Assembly (NCBI RefSeq): GCF_003390925.1
Contig: NZ_QUBS01000088.1
Coordinates: 62,001-126,000, forward strand
DNA length: 64,000 nucleotides
Direction of reading: 5' to 3'
DNA from: Trinickia diaoshuihuensis
GTDB lineage: Bacteria; Pseudomonadota; Gammaproteobacteria; Burkholderiales; Burkholderiaceae
The position numbers were made by a program, and so were the translations under genes. Below are positions 45,500 to 54,699 of the stretch, one piece after another (within the stretch, counting starts at the first letter, position 1; each line of letters opens with the position of its first letter). The notes under the pieces were generated by a model. It was not told where the DNA came from. It was given only the letters and a program-made list of their open reading frames with translations, and searched no databases.

Positions 45500-46744
45500 T
45501 TAATGCGCGACAGCGGCGGCGCCGTGTTCGTCGATGAGATGGCCCGTATAGAAACGATCGAGCGAGAAAGGCGCGTTCAATGGATGCGGCTCGTCCTTGG
45601 CGATCGTATGCGCGAATACCCAGCCCGAGCCCGGGGTCGCCTTGAAGCCGCCCGTCCCCCATCCGCAATTGAAGTACAGCCCTTTCACGTCGGTCTTGCT
45701 GATGATTGGGCAAGCGTCGGGCGAGACATCGACGATGCCTCCCCACTGACGATTCATGCGTACGCGCGAGAACACGGGGAACATCTCGACGATCGCTTGC
45801 AACGTGCCTTCGATGATGTGGAAGCTGCCGCGTTGACCGAAGCCCGTGTATTGGTCGATACCGGCGCCGATCACGAGGTCGCCCTTATCGGATTGACTGA
45901 TATAGGCATGCACGGCGTTCGACATCACGACCGTATTCACCACGGGCTTGATCGGCTCCGACACGAGTGCTTGCAGCGGATGGCTTTCGAGCGGCAGACG
46001 CACGCCGGCCATATCGGCGAGCGTGGTCGTATTGCCGGCCGCGACGACGGCCACCTTCTTCGCCTTGATAAATCCCTTCACCGTCTCGACGCCGACGACT
46101 GCGCCTCCATTGCGCCGAATGCCCGTGACCTGGCAGTTCTGAATGATGTCGACGCCATGCGCATCCGCGCCGCGCGCAAAGCCCCAAGCGACTGCATCAT
46201 GACGGGCGACGCCGCCGCGGCGCTGAAACGAGGCGCCGAGCACGGGATAACGCGCGTTGAGATTGATGGTCGGCTCGATTTCCTTGATCTGCTCCGGCGT
46301 GAGGAATTCCGCGTCGACTCCGTTCAGGCGGTTCGCATTGACGCGCCGCTGCGTGTCGCGCACGTCCTGCAGCGTATGCGCGAGATTCATCACGCCGCGT
46401 TGACTGAACATGACGTTGTAGTTGACGTCTTGCGAGAGCCCTTCCCAGAGCTTCATCGCTTTTTCGTAGAGCGCCGCCGATTCGTCCCAGAGATAGTTCG
46501 AGCGAATGATCGTCGTATTGCGGGCCGTATTGCCGCCGCCGATCCATCCTTTCTCGAGCACGGCGATGTTGCGCACGCCGTGCTCCTTGGCCAAGTAGTA
46601 GGCGGTGGCTAGGCCATGCCCGCCTCCCCCGACGATCACGACGTCGTATTCGCGCTTCGGCTCGGGACTGCGCCATTGGCGTTCCCAGTTCTCGTGATAC
46701 GACAACCCGTTGCGCACCAAACTGAATATCGAAAAGCGGCTCAT
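45500..46744 (-). CDS. soxB: sarcosine oxidase beta subunit
   Basis: A 414-residue flavoprotein that carries the sarcosine oxidation site. The FAD fold [20 protein letters not shown] is at residues 35-54, followed by [19 protein letters not shown] in the flavin/substrate region, and the C-terminal [18 protein letters not shown]. In the known enzyme this subunit binds FAD and covalent FMN at the alpha-beta interface. It is first in the order soxB-soxD-soxA-soxG-folB-like. The stop of sdaA is 22 bases upstream, so sdaA probably heads the transcript. Confidence 0.96.
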   Translation of the reverse strand: MSRFSIFSLVRNGLSYHENWERQWRSPEPKREYDVVIVGGGGHGLATAYYLAKEHGVRNIAVLEKGWIGGGNTARNTTIIRSNYLWDESAALYEKAMKLWEGLSQDVNYNVMFSQRGVMNLAHTLQDVRDTQRRVNANRLNGVDAEFLTPEQIKEIEPTINLNARYPVLGASFQRRGGVARHDAVAWGFARGADAHGVDIIQNCQVTGIRRNGGAVVGVETVKGFIKAKKVAVVAAGNTTTLADMAGVRLPLESHPLQALVSEPIKPVVNTVVMSNAVHAYISQSDKGDLVIGAGIDQYTGFGQRGSFHIIEGTLQAIVEMFPVFSRVRMNRQWGGIVDVSPDACPIISKTDVKGLYFNCGWGTGGFKATPGSGWVFAHTIAKDEPHPLNAPFSLDRFYTGHLIDEHGAAAVAH

Positions 46745-46766
46745 AGCGGTGGATCCGATGGGTTGA

Positions 46767-48152
<1,386 letters not shown>

Positions 48153-48402
48153 TGGGGCAGCCTCGCGATGACGGTGAATGGGGTTGGGGTTCGTTGGAGC
48201 TTGGACGCCAGTACACCAAAGCGTAAAATCCGCCGATAGAACAAAAACGGCATCGCCGTGGGATGCCGCCGCCAATCGGCCCTTTCGGCGTGCCTCGCGG
48301 GCGTTTGCGCGATGATTGGCGACGGAAAATCACAAGCGCCCCGCACGGCCATCGGCGAACCTCGGGATACCCCCTGTCGCGCCCTACCTATTGCTGAGCA
48401 GC

Positions 48403-49473
48403 ATGAACGCAGTCGAAACGTTACCGCCGGTCTCTCCCGCCTCGCGCACCCGTATCCGGTTCGGCGTCGTGCTGCTGCCGAATTTCACGCTGACAGCGTT
48501 TTCGGGATTCGTCGACATGCTGCGGCTCTCGGCCGACGACAGCGACTTCAGCAAACCGGTGCGGTGCGCCTGGAGCGTCGTGGGCAAGACGTTGGCGCCG
48601 GTTCGGGCAAGCTGCGGGATTCAAATTACGCCGTGGGAGACGTTCGACGAGGCGGAGCCGTTCGATTACGTCGTCGTCGTGGGCGGGCTTCTGCATTCGG
48701 GCCCCCAGGCGGACGAGGAGACGTTGGCGTTCATTCGTCGCGCCGCCGGCAACGGCGCGACGATCGTCGGCATTTGCACGGGCGTGTTTACGCTGATGCG
48801 GGCCGGCGTACTCGACGGCCACCGCGTATGCGTCAGTTGGTTTCACTATTGGGATTTCATCGAGCGCTTTCCAAACGCCAACGCGCAGATGCTCGTGGCC
48901 GACCGGCTCTTCGTCATCGATCGGCGGCGCATTACGTGTTCGGGCGGGCGGGCGTCGATCGACGTGGCCGCCGCTATTTTGCTGCGGCATTTCGATCATG
49001 CGACGGTGCAAAAGGCGCTGCGGATCTTGCTCGTGGCGGAAATGCAGAACGGCAACGCGCCGCAGCCTCATCCGCCTGGGCTCGAGCCGGCCACGCACCC
49101 GAAGATCAAGCGCGCGATCTTACTAATGGAGCAGCATTTGGGGCGTGCGTTGACGCTCGAGGAATTGGCCGGCAAGCTCGATCTATCGCCGCGGCAGTTG
49201 GAGCGGCTGTTCAAGGCGCAAACCGGGAAGACGCCGCAGACGTTCGCCAAGCATGTTCGACTGCGCACGGCGGCTTGGTTGCTGACGAGTTCAGATCGCA
49301 GCGTGGCCGATATCGCGTTGAGTTGCGGTTTTTCGGATGCCTCGCATTTGGGGCGGGAGTTTCGCAAGCAGTACGGCATGCCGCCCGTGGCGTTTCGCGA
49401 GCAGCGCGCCGGGAATGCGCCCGACGAACAGGTTTGCGACGAGTACTTCTTGGCGTCGGGGGCGATGTCTTGA
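48403..49473 (+). CDS. GlxA-family AraC regulator, probable sarcosine-responsive activator
   Basis: A 356-residue DJ-1/PfpI plus AraC regulator of the same architecture as the gene at 3357. The sensor domain spans about residues 14-205 (FGVVLLPNFTLTAFSGFVDM, ICTGVFTLMRAGVLDGHRVC). The double HTH spans about 235-330 (ELAGKLDLSPRQLERLFKAQ, ADIALSCGFSDASHLGREF). Being divergent from sdaA-soxBDAG it resembles Pseudomonas SouR, which senses sarcosine and activates sox and related genes, but identity is not proven. ATG 48403 fits homologues best; the frame is open 29 codons farther without a ribosome site. A frameshifted fragment of a related HTH lies about 450 bases downstream. Confidence 0.85.
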   Translation: MNAVETLPPVSPASRTRIRFGVVLLPNFTLTAFSGFVDMLRLSADDSDFSKPVRCAWSVVGKTLAPVRASCGIQITPWETFDEAEPFDYVVVVGGLLHSGPQADEETLAFIRRAAGNGATIVGICTGVFTLMRAGVLDGHRVCVSWFHYWDFIERFPNANAQMLVADRLFVIDRRRITCSGGRASIDVAAAILLRHFDHATVQKALRILLVAEMQNGNAPQPHPPGLEPATHPKIKRAILLMEQHLGRALTLEELAGKLDLSPRQLERLFKAQTGKTPQTFAKHVRLRTAAWLLTSSDRSVADIALSCGFSDASHLGREFRKQYGMPPVAFREQRAGNAPDEQVCDEYFLASGAMS

Positions 49474-49563
49474 GGCGGAAGGTGGGCTGAACGCTGGGCG
49501 CGCCTCCCTGACGCAAGGAAAACTCTCCCGTCTGAGCGCCGTACGCCCGACGACAGAGACCTC

Positions 49564-49752
49564 TTATGCTTGCTCTTTCGGGCTTTCGAGAGGGGGACGA
49601 CCGGAGCGACGCTTCGCCATCACCTCACCAAATGGCCGTAGCCGTTTGAATTCCTCATCACTTAGCCCACGCGTGCCAGGGTCCGCAGCGATACCACGCC
49701 GGATCGCCGCATCTTCTTCGGTCGGATACACGAATTTACGCTTGCTGCTCAT
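49564..49752 (-). CDS. brnA: BrnA-type antitoxin, partner broken
   Basis: A 62-residue protein matching the BrnA antitoxin: a basic N-terminus (MSSKRKFVYPTEEDAAIRRG), the LSDEEFKRLRPFGEVM stretch and a final RSGRPPLESPK that in BrnA begins the ribbon-helix-helix/operator-contact tail. It is short compared with typical BrnA (about 80-100 residues), so the DNA-binding C-terminus may be partly missing. Its start overlaps the last 17 bases of a BrnT-like frame, the normal brnTA order with brnT first. Because brnT is broken (next entry), the module is unlikely to act as a toxin-antitoxin pair. Confidence 0.7.
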   Translation of the reverse strand: MSSKRKFVYPTEEDAAIRRGIAADPGTRGLSDEEFKRLRPFGEVMAKRRSGRPPLESPKEQA

Positions 49753-49876
49753 AGCGTTGAACCTCTCTACGGTTGGCCTTTCGCAAGCTGATGATTTGAA
49801 TTGCATCGCCTCGAGTTGTGAACGCTACGCACAAACCGCAGATCTCGGAACCCCAGGTCACCGTCCAGCCGTTCCG
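49736..49876 (-). pseudogene. C-terminal remnant of BrnT toxin
   Basis: The last 46 codons before the stop at 49736 match the end of BrnT RNase toxins (VAFTTRGDAIQIISLRKANR, REVQRYEQ), overlapping the brnA start as in intact brnTA operons. Upstream of about 49876 the frame stays open but its sequence is unrelated to BrnT; the N-terminal strand and the catalytic helices are missing. The toxin therefore appears decapitated, joined to the AraC fragment on the other strand. Confidence 0.65.
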
Positions 49877-49904
49877 TGCCAAAAATCGGAACAAATTACG
49901 GCTC

Positions 49905-50030
49905 AGCGCCGTGCTCGCAACACCCGATGTGCGGCGGAGAAGCCGAAAGTTTGGCGAGCAAGCTGCGGCTTGAACGACGCCTCGCATTTGGGTGCAAATT
50001 CCGCAAGCACCGTCACGGTCTTCCCTGCCA
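49905..50030 (+). pseudogene. frameshifted fragment of an AraC/GlxA-type HTH
   Basis: The bases at 49958-50012 closely resemble 49316-49369 of the intact regulator: both encode SCG-x-x-DASHLG, then the fragment loses one base and drops out of frame before the matching CGCAAGCA. In the intact copy this is the second helix-turn-helix of the AraC domain. Only this C-terminal part is recognisable. It is either a decayed tandem copy of the regulator or a fragment brought in with the flanking accessory DNA. Confidence 0.55.
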
Positions 50031-50185
50031 CGCACGCAATCGATGGCTAGCTCGTTAGTTGCGTGCGCAACAACATATGTCCCCTCACCAGTCGTGGGCG
50101 GGACTCCAACGCCAGTTTTGCAGGATGGCGAGGTAATCGATTTAGATGACGGTGTCACCGGCTCCGTATTGAAGATATCCTCTAG

Positions 50186-50560
50186 AATCATGAAATTCAA
50201 ATCGCATACATCGGCATAAGATCCAATCACGGTTCTGGCGTTTTAATCACGTATTATGGGAGTGTCACCCGTCAAATTATTCGTCGAACAGTTCAGACAG
50301 TTCTTTCTACCAGACATGCCGAACGCGAGGCGATCGCCCGCGCCAGTTCTCGCGTCGACAGCGGAAAGATAACGTCCTGCCGCATCAGCACTCGAAACTC
50401 CGAGACGGATATTCTGAAAATTTCATTTAGCTTGGATTGGAAAAATCCATACAACGCGTCACTCCATGAATTCGGAACCAGGACTGGAATCAAGCCAAAG
50501 ATGTTAGTTCTGGATGCCTTCAACCGGATAACCGCAAAGTTGTCCACTCGCTTGAGATGA
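50186..50560 (+). pseudogene. 5'-truncated coding remnant coupled to the cupin gene
   Basis: One frame is open for 125 codons from the stop at 50183-50185 to a TGA at 50558-50560, six bases before the cupin ATG, whose ribosome site overlaps it. No convincing start codon exists, so this looks like the 3' end of a lost gene that headed the cupin/acyl-CoA dehydrogenase operon. The last residues (LHEFGTRTGIKPKMLVLDAF) have the pattern of the C-terminal subdomain of PaaK-like CoA ligases, but that is a weak visual match. Base composition is lower in GC than the core genome. The segment 50040-50185 holds no clear gene. Confidence 0.35.
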
Positions 50561-50566
50561 GGAACC

Positions 50567-50890
50567 ATGGTTACGCCTGAAATGTTCGACCGAGCCCACA
50601 TTGACGATATCGAAGAGGTCGAGGCTGCACCCGGCATTTTCATCAAGACGCTACACAACACCGACGAGGGCGTGATGGTTCGCCTGATTCGATTCGTTCA
50701 GGGCGCAGTCCTCCCCATGGAGGACAGTCACGACCTCGGCCTGGAAATCGTCTACGTGCTCGACGGCACGCTCACCGATAACGCGGGAAGTTATCCAGCA
50801 GGCTCGATTCTGTATGGCAAGAAGGGGTCTTCGCACATTCCGGCGAGCCCCGAAGGATGCACGATTTTCTCCATCAATTTCGTCGACTAA
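50567..50890 (+). CDS. small cupin protein
   Basis: A 107-residue single cupin domain. The conserved strands are MVRLIRFVQGAVLPMEDSHD, LEIVYVLDGTLTDNAGSYPA and GSSHIPASPEGCTIFSI. The first metal motif is modified: histidine appears in SHDLGLE with the glutamate in LEIVYVLDG, and the second histidine in SSHIP. A ChrR-like or quercetinase-like metal-binding role is possible. GAGGAACC directly precedes ATG 50567. It lies 14 bases before an acyl-CoA dehydrogenase gene and six bases after a truncated frame, suggesting one operon. Substrate unknown. Confidence 0.75.
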   Translation: MVTPEMFDRAHIDDIEEVEAAPGIFIKTLHNTDEGVMVRLIRFVQGAVLPMEDSHDLGLEIVYVLDGTLTDNAGSYPAGSILYGKKGSSHIPASPEGCTIFSINFVD

Positions 50891-50904
50891 CTGACGGGAG
50901 TGCC

Positions 50905-52416
50905 ATGAGCGCAGACAGCATCATCGAGTTCTTACGCTGGTACGCAAGCGAGCGACTCAACTCGCGCCTCATCGACGAACACCGGCGGCCACCGGCCTCG
51001 CTGCCGGCCGAGCTCGCTTCCGGAGGGCTGCTCGGCCTAAGGGTCGGCGCGGAGCACGGCGGCCAGGGGCTGTCCGCGCGCGACACCGCGCGCGTCCTGG
51101 AGCAGCTTGGAGCAATCGACGGCAACGTGTCGCTGCTGACGACAGTGCACAACGCGGTGGGAGTCGATCCCATCCTCGCTTTCGCCGACCAGGACATCAA
51201 GGACAAGGTCCTTCCTGTCTTAGCCTCCACGGGGGCGCTGGCGGGCGTGGCGGCGACCGAGCCGGAGGTCGGCACGAACTTCCAGGCGATGACGTCGCGG
51301 GCGGTGCGCGATGGCTCCGGCTATGTCATCAACGGTAGAAAATCAATGATTTCGCTGGGCGGCTGGGCCAAGTACATCAACCTCACGGTGCGCCTTGACG
51401 ACAGCCTGACAACCTTCCTGGCGCCGACCGCGACTCCAGGGTGGGTGCCTGTCTCCGAGGCCCTGACGGTGGGAATGAGGGCCGTGCCGCAGAATCACAT
51501 CGAGATGCGCGACATGCGGCTCGACGCCGATGCTGTACTCGGCGGGGTGGGCAATGGCGCGGCTGTTGCGACGCACGCTTTCCAGACTGGCCGATGGATG
51601 CTCGCGGCTGGCATCGTCGGAACGATGAAACGGTGCCTCCAACTCGCCACGCGTTACGTCTCGTGTCGTACCGTGGCAACCGGCTCGCTGTTGAGCAATG
51701 GCAGGATCGAGCAAATCCTGAGTGATTGCGTGGCTTCCGTCGAGGCTGTCGATGCGGTAACACGCTTGATCTATGACGGCCTAGACGAGGGGCGCGTCAT
51801 TGATCCCACGTACTACACGGTATGTAAGATCGTCAGCGGCGAACTGTCATGGAGCGTTATCGACACTTGCGTGCAGCTCATGGGGTGGCGCGGGTTCCTT
51901 GACTCGAACCCCGTCACGCAGAACTTCAGGGATTACCGAGTGCTTAGGGTCTTCGAGGGCTCCACGGATGGGATCTCCGGCTACCTCGGACGTTCGGTGC
52001 TGAAGAACCCAGGAAAGCTGCACACCCTGTTGACGGAGGACTTCCCGGATGCACATTTTCTTGCACCCCTCTGGTCGGTTCTTCAGGAAGCGTCTGGAAC
52101 ATTCCCGTCACTTTCCCCGCAGCATCAACACCGTCTCGCCGCTCGCACGGCTAATGCCGTGTCGTGGGCGGTGACCGCGGCAGCGCTCCAAAAGGAAGGC
52201 GGCGAAGTTCGCGCTCACAGTTCCGAGTGGGCCGCTCATAGCCTGACGGATGCAGTGCATGCCATGCGGCGATCGCACCACCAAGACGATCGCGTAGTCG
52301 CGTCCGCGAGGCTGTCGCAGCACATCGGTTCCTACGAGTATCAGATCGGCGACATCGAGCAGACGTACGGTGGTGAGGTACACACGCTCGATCCGCTCTT
52401 GCGGCGCGCCTTGTAG
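50905..52416 (+). CDS. acyl-CoA dehydrogenase family protein
   Basis: A 503-residue flavoprotein with ACAD N-terminal helical, middle beta and C-terminal helical domains, plus a C-terminal extension of about 140 residues after the core. FAD/substrate segments are visible: LAGVAATEPEVGTNFQAMTS and GYVINGRKSMISLGGWAKYI. The catalytic glutamate candidate lies in RVFEGSTDGISGYLG. It is longer than fatty-acid enzymes and resembles unusual ACADs found with secondary-metabolite or accessory clusters. GGGAG before ATG 50905 supports the start. With the cupin and the truncated upstream frame it is probably a fragment of a larger imported pathway, so its present substrate may be absent. Confidence 0.82.
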   Translation: MSADSIIEFLRWYASERLNSRLIDEHRRPPASLPAELASGGLLGLRVGAEHGGQGLSARDTARVLEQLGAIDGNVSLLTTVHNAVGVDPILAFADQDIKDKVLPVLASTGALAGVAATEPEVGTNFQAMTSRAVRDGSGYVINGRKSMISLGGWAKYINLTVRLDDSLTTFLAPTATPGWVPVSEALTVGMRAVPQNHIEMRDMRLDADAVLGGVGNGAAVATHAFQTGRWMLAAGIVGTMKRCLQLATRYVSCRTVATGSLLSNGRIEQILSDCVASVEAVDAVTRLIYDGLDEGRVIDPTYYTVCKIVSGELSWSVIDTCVQLMGWRGFLDSNPVTQNFRDYRVLRVFEGSTDGISGYLGRSVLKNPGKLHTLLTEDFPDAHFLAPLWSVLQEASGTFPSLSPQHQHRLAARTANAVSWAVTAAALQKEGGEVRAHSSEWAAHSLTDAVHAMRRSHHQDDRVVASARLSQHIGSYEYQIGDIEQTYGGEVHTLDPLLRRAL

Positions 52417-52561
52417 GAGTCTTTGTGCTGTACCTTCTCGACTAACAGCTCCACATCTGGCGATACGACCTCAGAGTCTAGCCTGCAATAGAAAGCAATT
52501 TGTAACTGGAATCGGTTTCAATTACATTGAATCATGGAGTAGTCTATCCCGGCAACTCGCT

Positions 52562-52589
52562 GAGCGTCACTTTCTACAAAGTGACGCTC
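52562..52589. other. perfect 12-bp stem-loop between convergent genes
   Basis: GAGCGTCACTTT and AAAGTGACGCTC pair perfectly around a CTAC loop. It lies between the acyl-CoA dehydrogenase stop and the RHH gene stop. No T-tract follows on either strand. It may end transcripts by a Rho-linked route or protect 3' ends. Confidence 0.5.
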
Positions 52590-52626
52590 GAGCCGACCGC
52601 TGCAACTCGGCCCTATCACCTAGGGA

Positions 52627-53025
52627 TTACTTAGCTTTGTGCACAAGGCGTTCAAGTTCCCGACCGATTAGTTCGCGCATCCAATCGGCGATCGTGATTT
52701 CGCGTTCCACGCATATATATCGAATCCTCTTATGAATCGCCGGGTCGATGTCAAAGTTTAGTCTGATGCTGTCCACGCGCCGGGTTGGCATGCCTGATCC
52801 GCTCGCAAGCGCCTTCTTCGGTCTACCAGGGCTGCGCTTCGACTGTGCGCTCGTTCCCGGCGAGTTCGCGTTCGGCCTGGCGGGCGGTTGAGCCGCTTGT
52901 GGCGAGGCGCCCTCCCGGGACGATGCGGGCTTTTTCCTCGAGGGCTCCTTAGCTGTGGCGGCCTTTTTCGTCGTGGCTTTGGCCGTCGGCGTCTTCGTCG
53001 CCCTGTGCTTTTGTGTAGCTGCCAT
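52627..53025 (-). CDS. RHH DNA-binding protein with Lys/Ala-rich tail and AT-hook-like motif
   Basis: A 132-residue basic protein. Residues 1-60 are a Lys/Ala/Thr/Pro-rich, histone-H1-like tail; SPGRPKK at 65-71 is an AT-hook-like core. Residues 84-127 fold as a ribbon-helix-helix: strand DSIRLNFDIDP, helix AIHKRIRYICVEREI, helix TIADWMRELIGRELERL. The RHH resembles that of the gene at 53238 (both have RLN-x-DID). Such proteins bind DNA as dimers through the beta ribbon. No Shine-Dalgarno is visible before ATG 53025. Upstream are GAGT boxes (53046, 53062) and a long hairpin. The function, a nucleoid-type or specific regulator of this island, is inferred. Confidence 0.72.
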   Translation of the reverse strand: MAATQKHRATKTPTAKATTKKAATAKEPSRKKPASSREGASPQAAQPPARPNANSPGTSAQSKRSPGRPKKALASGSGMPTRRVDSIRLNFDIDPAIHKRIRYICVEREITIADWMRELIGRELERLVHKAK

Positions 53026-53056
53026 GTTTGATTAAATGAAGGTTTGAGTAAATCAA

Positions 53057-53089
53057 GTCCCGAGTGCACATCGTACGTGCACTCGGGAC
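53057..53089. promoter_or_regulatory. 13-bp perfect inverted repeat upstream of the tailed RHH gene
   Basis: GTCCCGAGTGCAC and its exact complement GTGCACTCGGGAC flank a seven-base loop. Each arm contains one GAGT/ACTC box. The element lies about 32 bases upstream of the RHH start, in the leader or promoter of that minus-strand gene. It could be an operator or an RNA hairpin; there is no T-tract immediately after it on either strand. Confidence 0.55.
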
Positions 53090-53199
53090 CGCGAGGCAAG
53101 GGAAGCTTCCACCTATTGAAAGACGTTCTCCCTTGCGACTAAAGGCGATACCTCACTCAAAACCGTAAATCAAGCTGACAGAACAGGGGATGCAAAAGA

Positions 53200-53216
53200 C
53201 GCCCCGGCCTGGGGCG
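53200..53216 (-). terminator. probable terminator of the short RHH gene
   Basis: Reading the minus strand, CGCCCC and GGGGCG form a GC-rich stem with a five-base loop, followed by TCTTTTGC. It lies 22 bases beyond the stop of the RHH gene at 53238. Confidence 0.5.
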
Positions 53217-53237
53217 ACGTTAACAAAGGTTAAGAAT

Positions 53238-53489
53238 TTACGCGTGAATGACGGTATCGATGAGCGCGCGAATCACTTCGGAAACGGATAGACCGTTCTC
53301 CACCGCGTACATCTTGAGCTTGCGATGTCGAACATGATCGATATCCAGGTTGAGCCTGATTGGCTTCGGGGGGCGTTGGCTTTGCGATTGCTCGAGCGTC
53401 GTGGCAGTCACAAAGTCCATTGCGGTGTTTTGCGCAACCGGTTGCTTCTCATCGGCAGGAAGACGGGACGTCAAATGAAACTTGCTCAT
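53238..53489 (-). CDS. short ribbon-helix-helix regulator (ParG/Omega-like)
   Basis: An 83-residue protein with a flexible polar N-terminal half (residues 1-40) and an RHH domain at 43-81: strand KPIRLNLDID, helix HVRHRKLKMYAVENG, helix LSVSEVIRALIDTVIHA. This size and layout is that of ParG- or Omega-type RHH proteins, which bind arrays of short direct repeats and regulate their own genes. The ATG at 53489 is chosen because it begins just after a 12-base ACTC palindrome (53520-53531) and promoter-like AT-rich DNA; an open extension upstream would cross that element. No ParA/ParF partner is present, so a transcriptional role is more likely than partitioning. It is the best candidate to read the ACTC boxes of this island. 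Confidence 0.72.
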   Translation of the reverse strand: MSKFHLTSRLPADEKQPVAQNTAMDFVTATTLEQSQSQRPPKPIRLNLDIDHVRHRKLKMYAVENGLSVSEVIRALIDTVIHA

Positions 53490-53519
53490 TGGAAATATCT
53501 CTATACACAAACATTTGTA

Positions 53520-53548
53520 ACTCAATTGAGTGACGAATCCGACACTCA
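53520..53548. promoter_or_regulatory. ACTC palindrome and box before the short RHH gene
   Basis: ACTCAATTGAGT (53520-53531) is a perfect 12-base palindrome; another ACTCA lies at 53544-53548. Both are within 60 bases upstream of the RHH start and overlap the place expected for its -35 element, which suggests autoregulation by the RHH protein. Confidence 0.6.
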
Positions 53549-53796
53549 AGCCATGCCGCAAGCCACCTATCCCCTGAATACCTAGCACGCAAAGCCACCG
53601 ACCCTCCAGCAGCTTAGGGACACTGAACACAGCGAGCGGCGGTCGCTGGTGTGCCTCTTTACTCAAAACTACGGTGCAACCGATGCACTATCGGCGTGCA
53701 ACGCCGTATTCTCGATTGACGTGCTCGGCATGACGGCACTTTCACATCGATCTCCAAGACCGATCATATCCCGTTCTCGCGACGGATGATATTCAT

Positions 53797-53816
53797 ACTC
53801 AATGCGTCACTTGAGT
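53797..53816. promoter_or_regulatory. ACTCAA / TTGAGT inverted pair
   Basis: ACTCAA and TTGAGT face each other across eight bases. It is the same half-site as at 53520 and 54165 but with a wider spacer. No gene with clear support starts directly after it. Confidence 0.45.
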
Positions 53817-54164
53817 AAAGTATCAATTGAACGCGACGAAAGCGTCAAGGCAACCATAGACGCAGGAACCGCAACAGTTGTCTCGGACGAACGAAACGAT
53901 CTTCGCGATAGCACAACGTTGCTCGCGTCAACGCAGCCCCTTCAACACACCAGCGCCGAAAGCCGACACGACGTGTTGGAGCAGAGCCCCCCACACACCT
54001 CGTCTGACAACCGACACCAGCCAGACGGTCTGAACGCTGGCGGCAATCGACGTTGCGAAGTTTTCGTTAGACAAAATGGGGGCGACACTTTGTGCGCAAA
54101 ATTGACAATCTTTAACAGTTAAACACCTTGTTTTCCTGGGGTCTTAGCCTGACCAGGATCATAA

Positions 54165-54185
54165 ACTCAACTGAGTGGCTTGAGT
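54165..54185. promoter_or_regulatory. ACTC/GAGT cluster after an AGGATCA core
   Basis: ACTCAACTGAGT (54165-54176) is an imperfect palindrome followed by TGAGT (54181-54185). An AGGATCA at 54155-54161 precedes it, the same heptamer found in the glycosyltransferase and adhesin promoters, but here the boxes lie downstream of it. The transcript it would control is unknown. Confidence 0.45.
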
Positions 54186-54587
54186 AATTTGTCGTAAAAA
54201 ATTTGTGGTTGTCCGTAGTCGTATGACAACACGTTGCCAGCAGCGCCCCGCGCTGCGCCGTCCGGCACCTACACACTTGCCGTGGGCGCGGATGGCGCGT
54301 TCCGGCGCTAGCGACCTCCCTACCCATGCTTGCGCAAACCAAAAGGGCTGCGAAACTCAAGCGGGCGATTTAACCTTCACAATCATTAACATTCCGTTGC
54401 GTCGAACATACGTCATATCAAAAAAATCGTTAACTCGACTGGCAATCGAACATTCGGCTCTGCGCCAGTTGCCGCAACTCCCTCCCAACGCCTCGCCCGC
54501 CGCGCTCCGCCTCCAACAGAAGTTTTCTGGCACTTCCACAGGAGTGGGCGCGCGATTTCAATCAACAACGGATTAGTCTCATATTTT

Positions 54588-54668
54588 ACTCACTTACACA
54601 TTAAATCAACTTATAAACTCATTCACTCAACTACTTGAAATCTAGTTTTTGCGATAGGATCAACTCAA
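54588..54668 (+). promoter_or_regulatory. ACTC-box promoter of the glycosyltransferase gene
   Basis: ACTC occurs at 54588, 54617 and 54625, with near-matches ACTT at 54609 and 54633, giving an eight-base step from 54609 to 54633. A TAGGATCA core lies at 54655-54662 and a further ACTCA at 54664. Measured from AGGATCA the boxes are at -68, -47, -39 and -31, exactly as in the adhesin promoter. TAGGAT could serve as a poor -10; no good -35 is present. Confidence 0.6.
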
Positions 54669-54699
54669 ATGGTCCCATCAACAAGCAGGAACTTCCGGT

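Larger units (their letters stand above)
53490..54587. other. 1.1-kb region without a convincing gene
   Basis: Apart from ACTC/GAGT boxes (53520-53548, 53661, 53797-53816, 54165-54185) I see no supported gene. A plus-strand frame at 53802-54122 (106 codons) starts inside a box and has no ribosome site or recognisable domain; its third-position composition is not clearly that of a coding sequence. A second frame at 54205-54576 is arginine/proline-rich and unconvincing. The region may hold long leaders, a small RNA or decayed DNA. Confidence 0.45.

Noticed and set aside
49564-49876. Active BrnT/BrnA toxin-antitoxin system
   Set aside because: BrnT retains only its last 46 codons, so the toxin fold and catalytic residues are missing.
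50293-50661. 122-codon minus-strand frame
   Set aside because: Opposite the cupin start and the truncated plus-strand frame that couples to it; no domain or ribosome site.
52627-53489. Plasmid partition (parFG) locus
   Set aside because: Two RHH proteins resemble ParG in fold and possible site, but no ParA/ParF ATPase gene is present nearby and the boxes precede surface-protein genes.
53802-54122. 106-codon plus-strand frame
   Set aside because: Starts inside an ACTC/GAGT box, has no ribosome site or recognisable domain, and its codon pattern is not clearly coding. Kept only as a note in the gap description.
54205-54576. 123-codon plus-strand frame
   Set aside because: Composition is Arg/Pro/Ser-rich without domain or ribosome site; likely chance.
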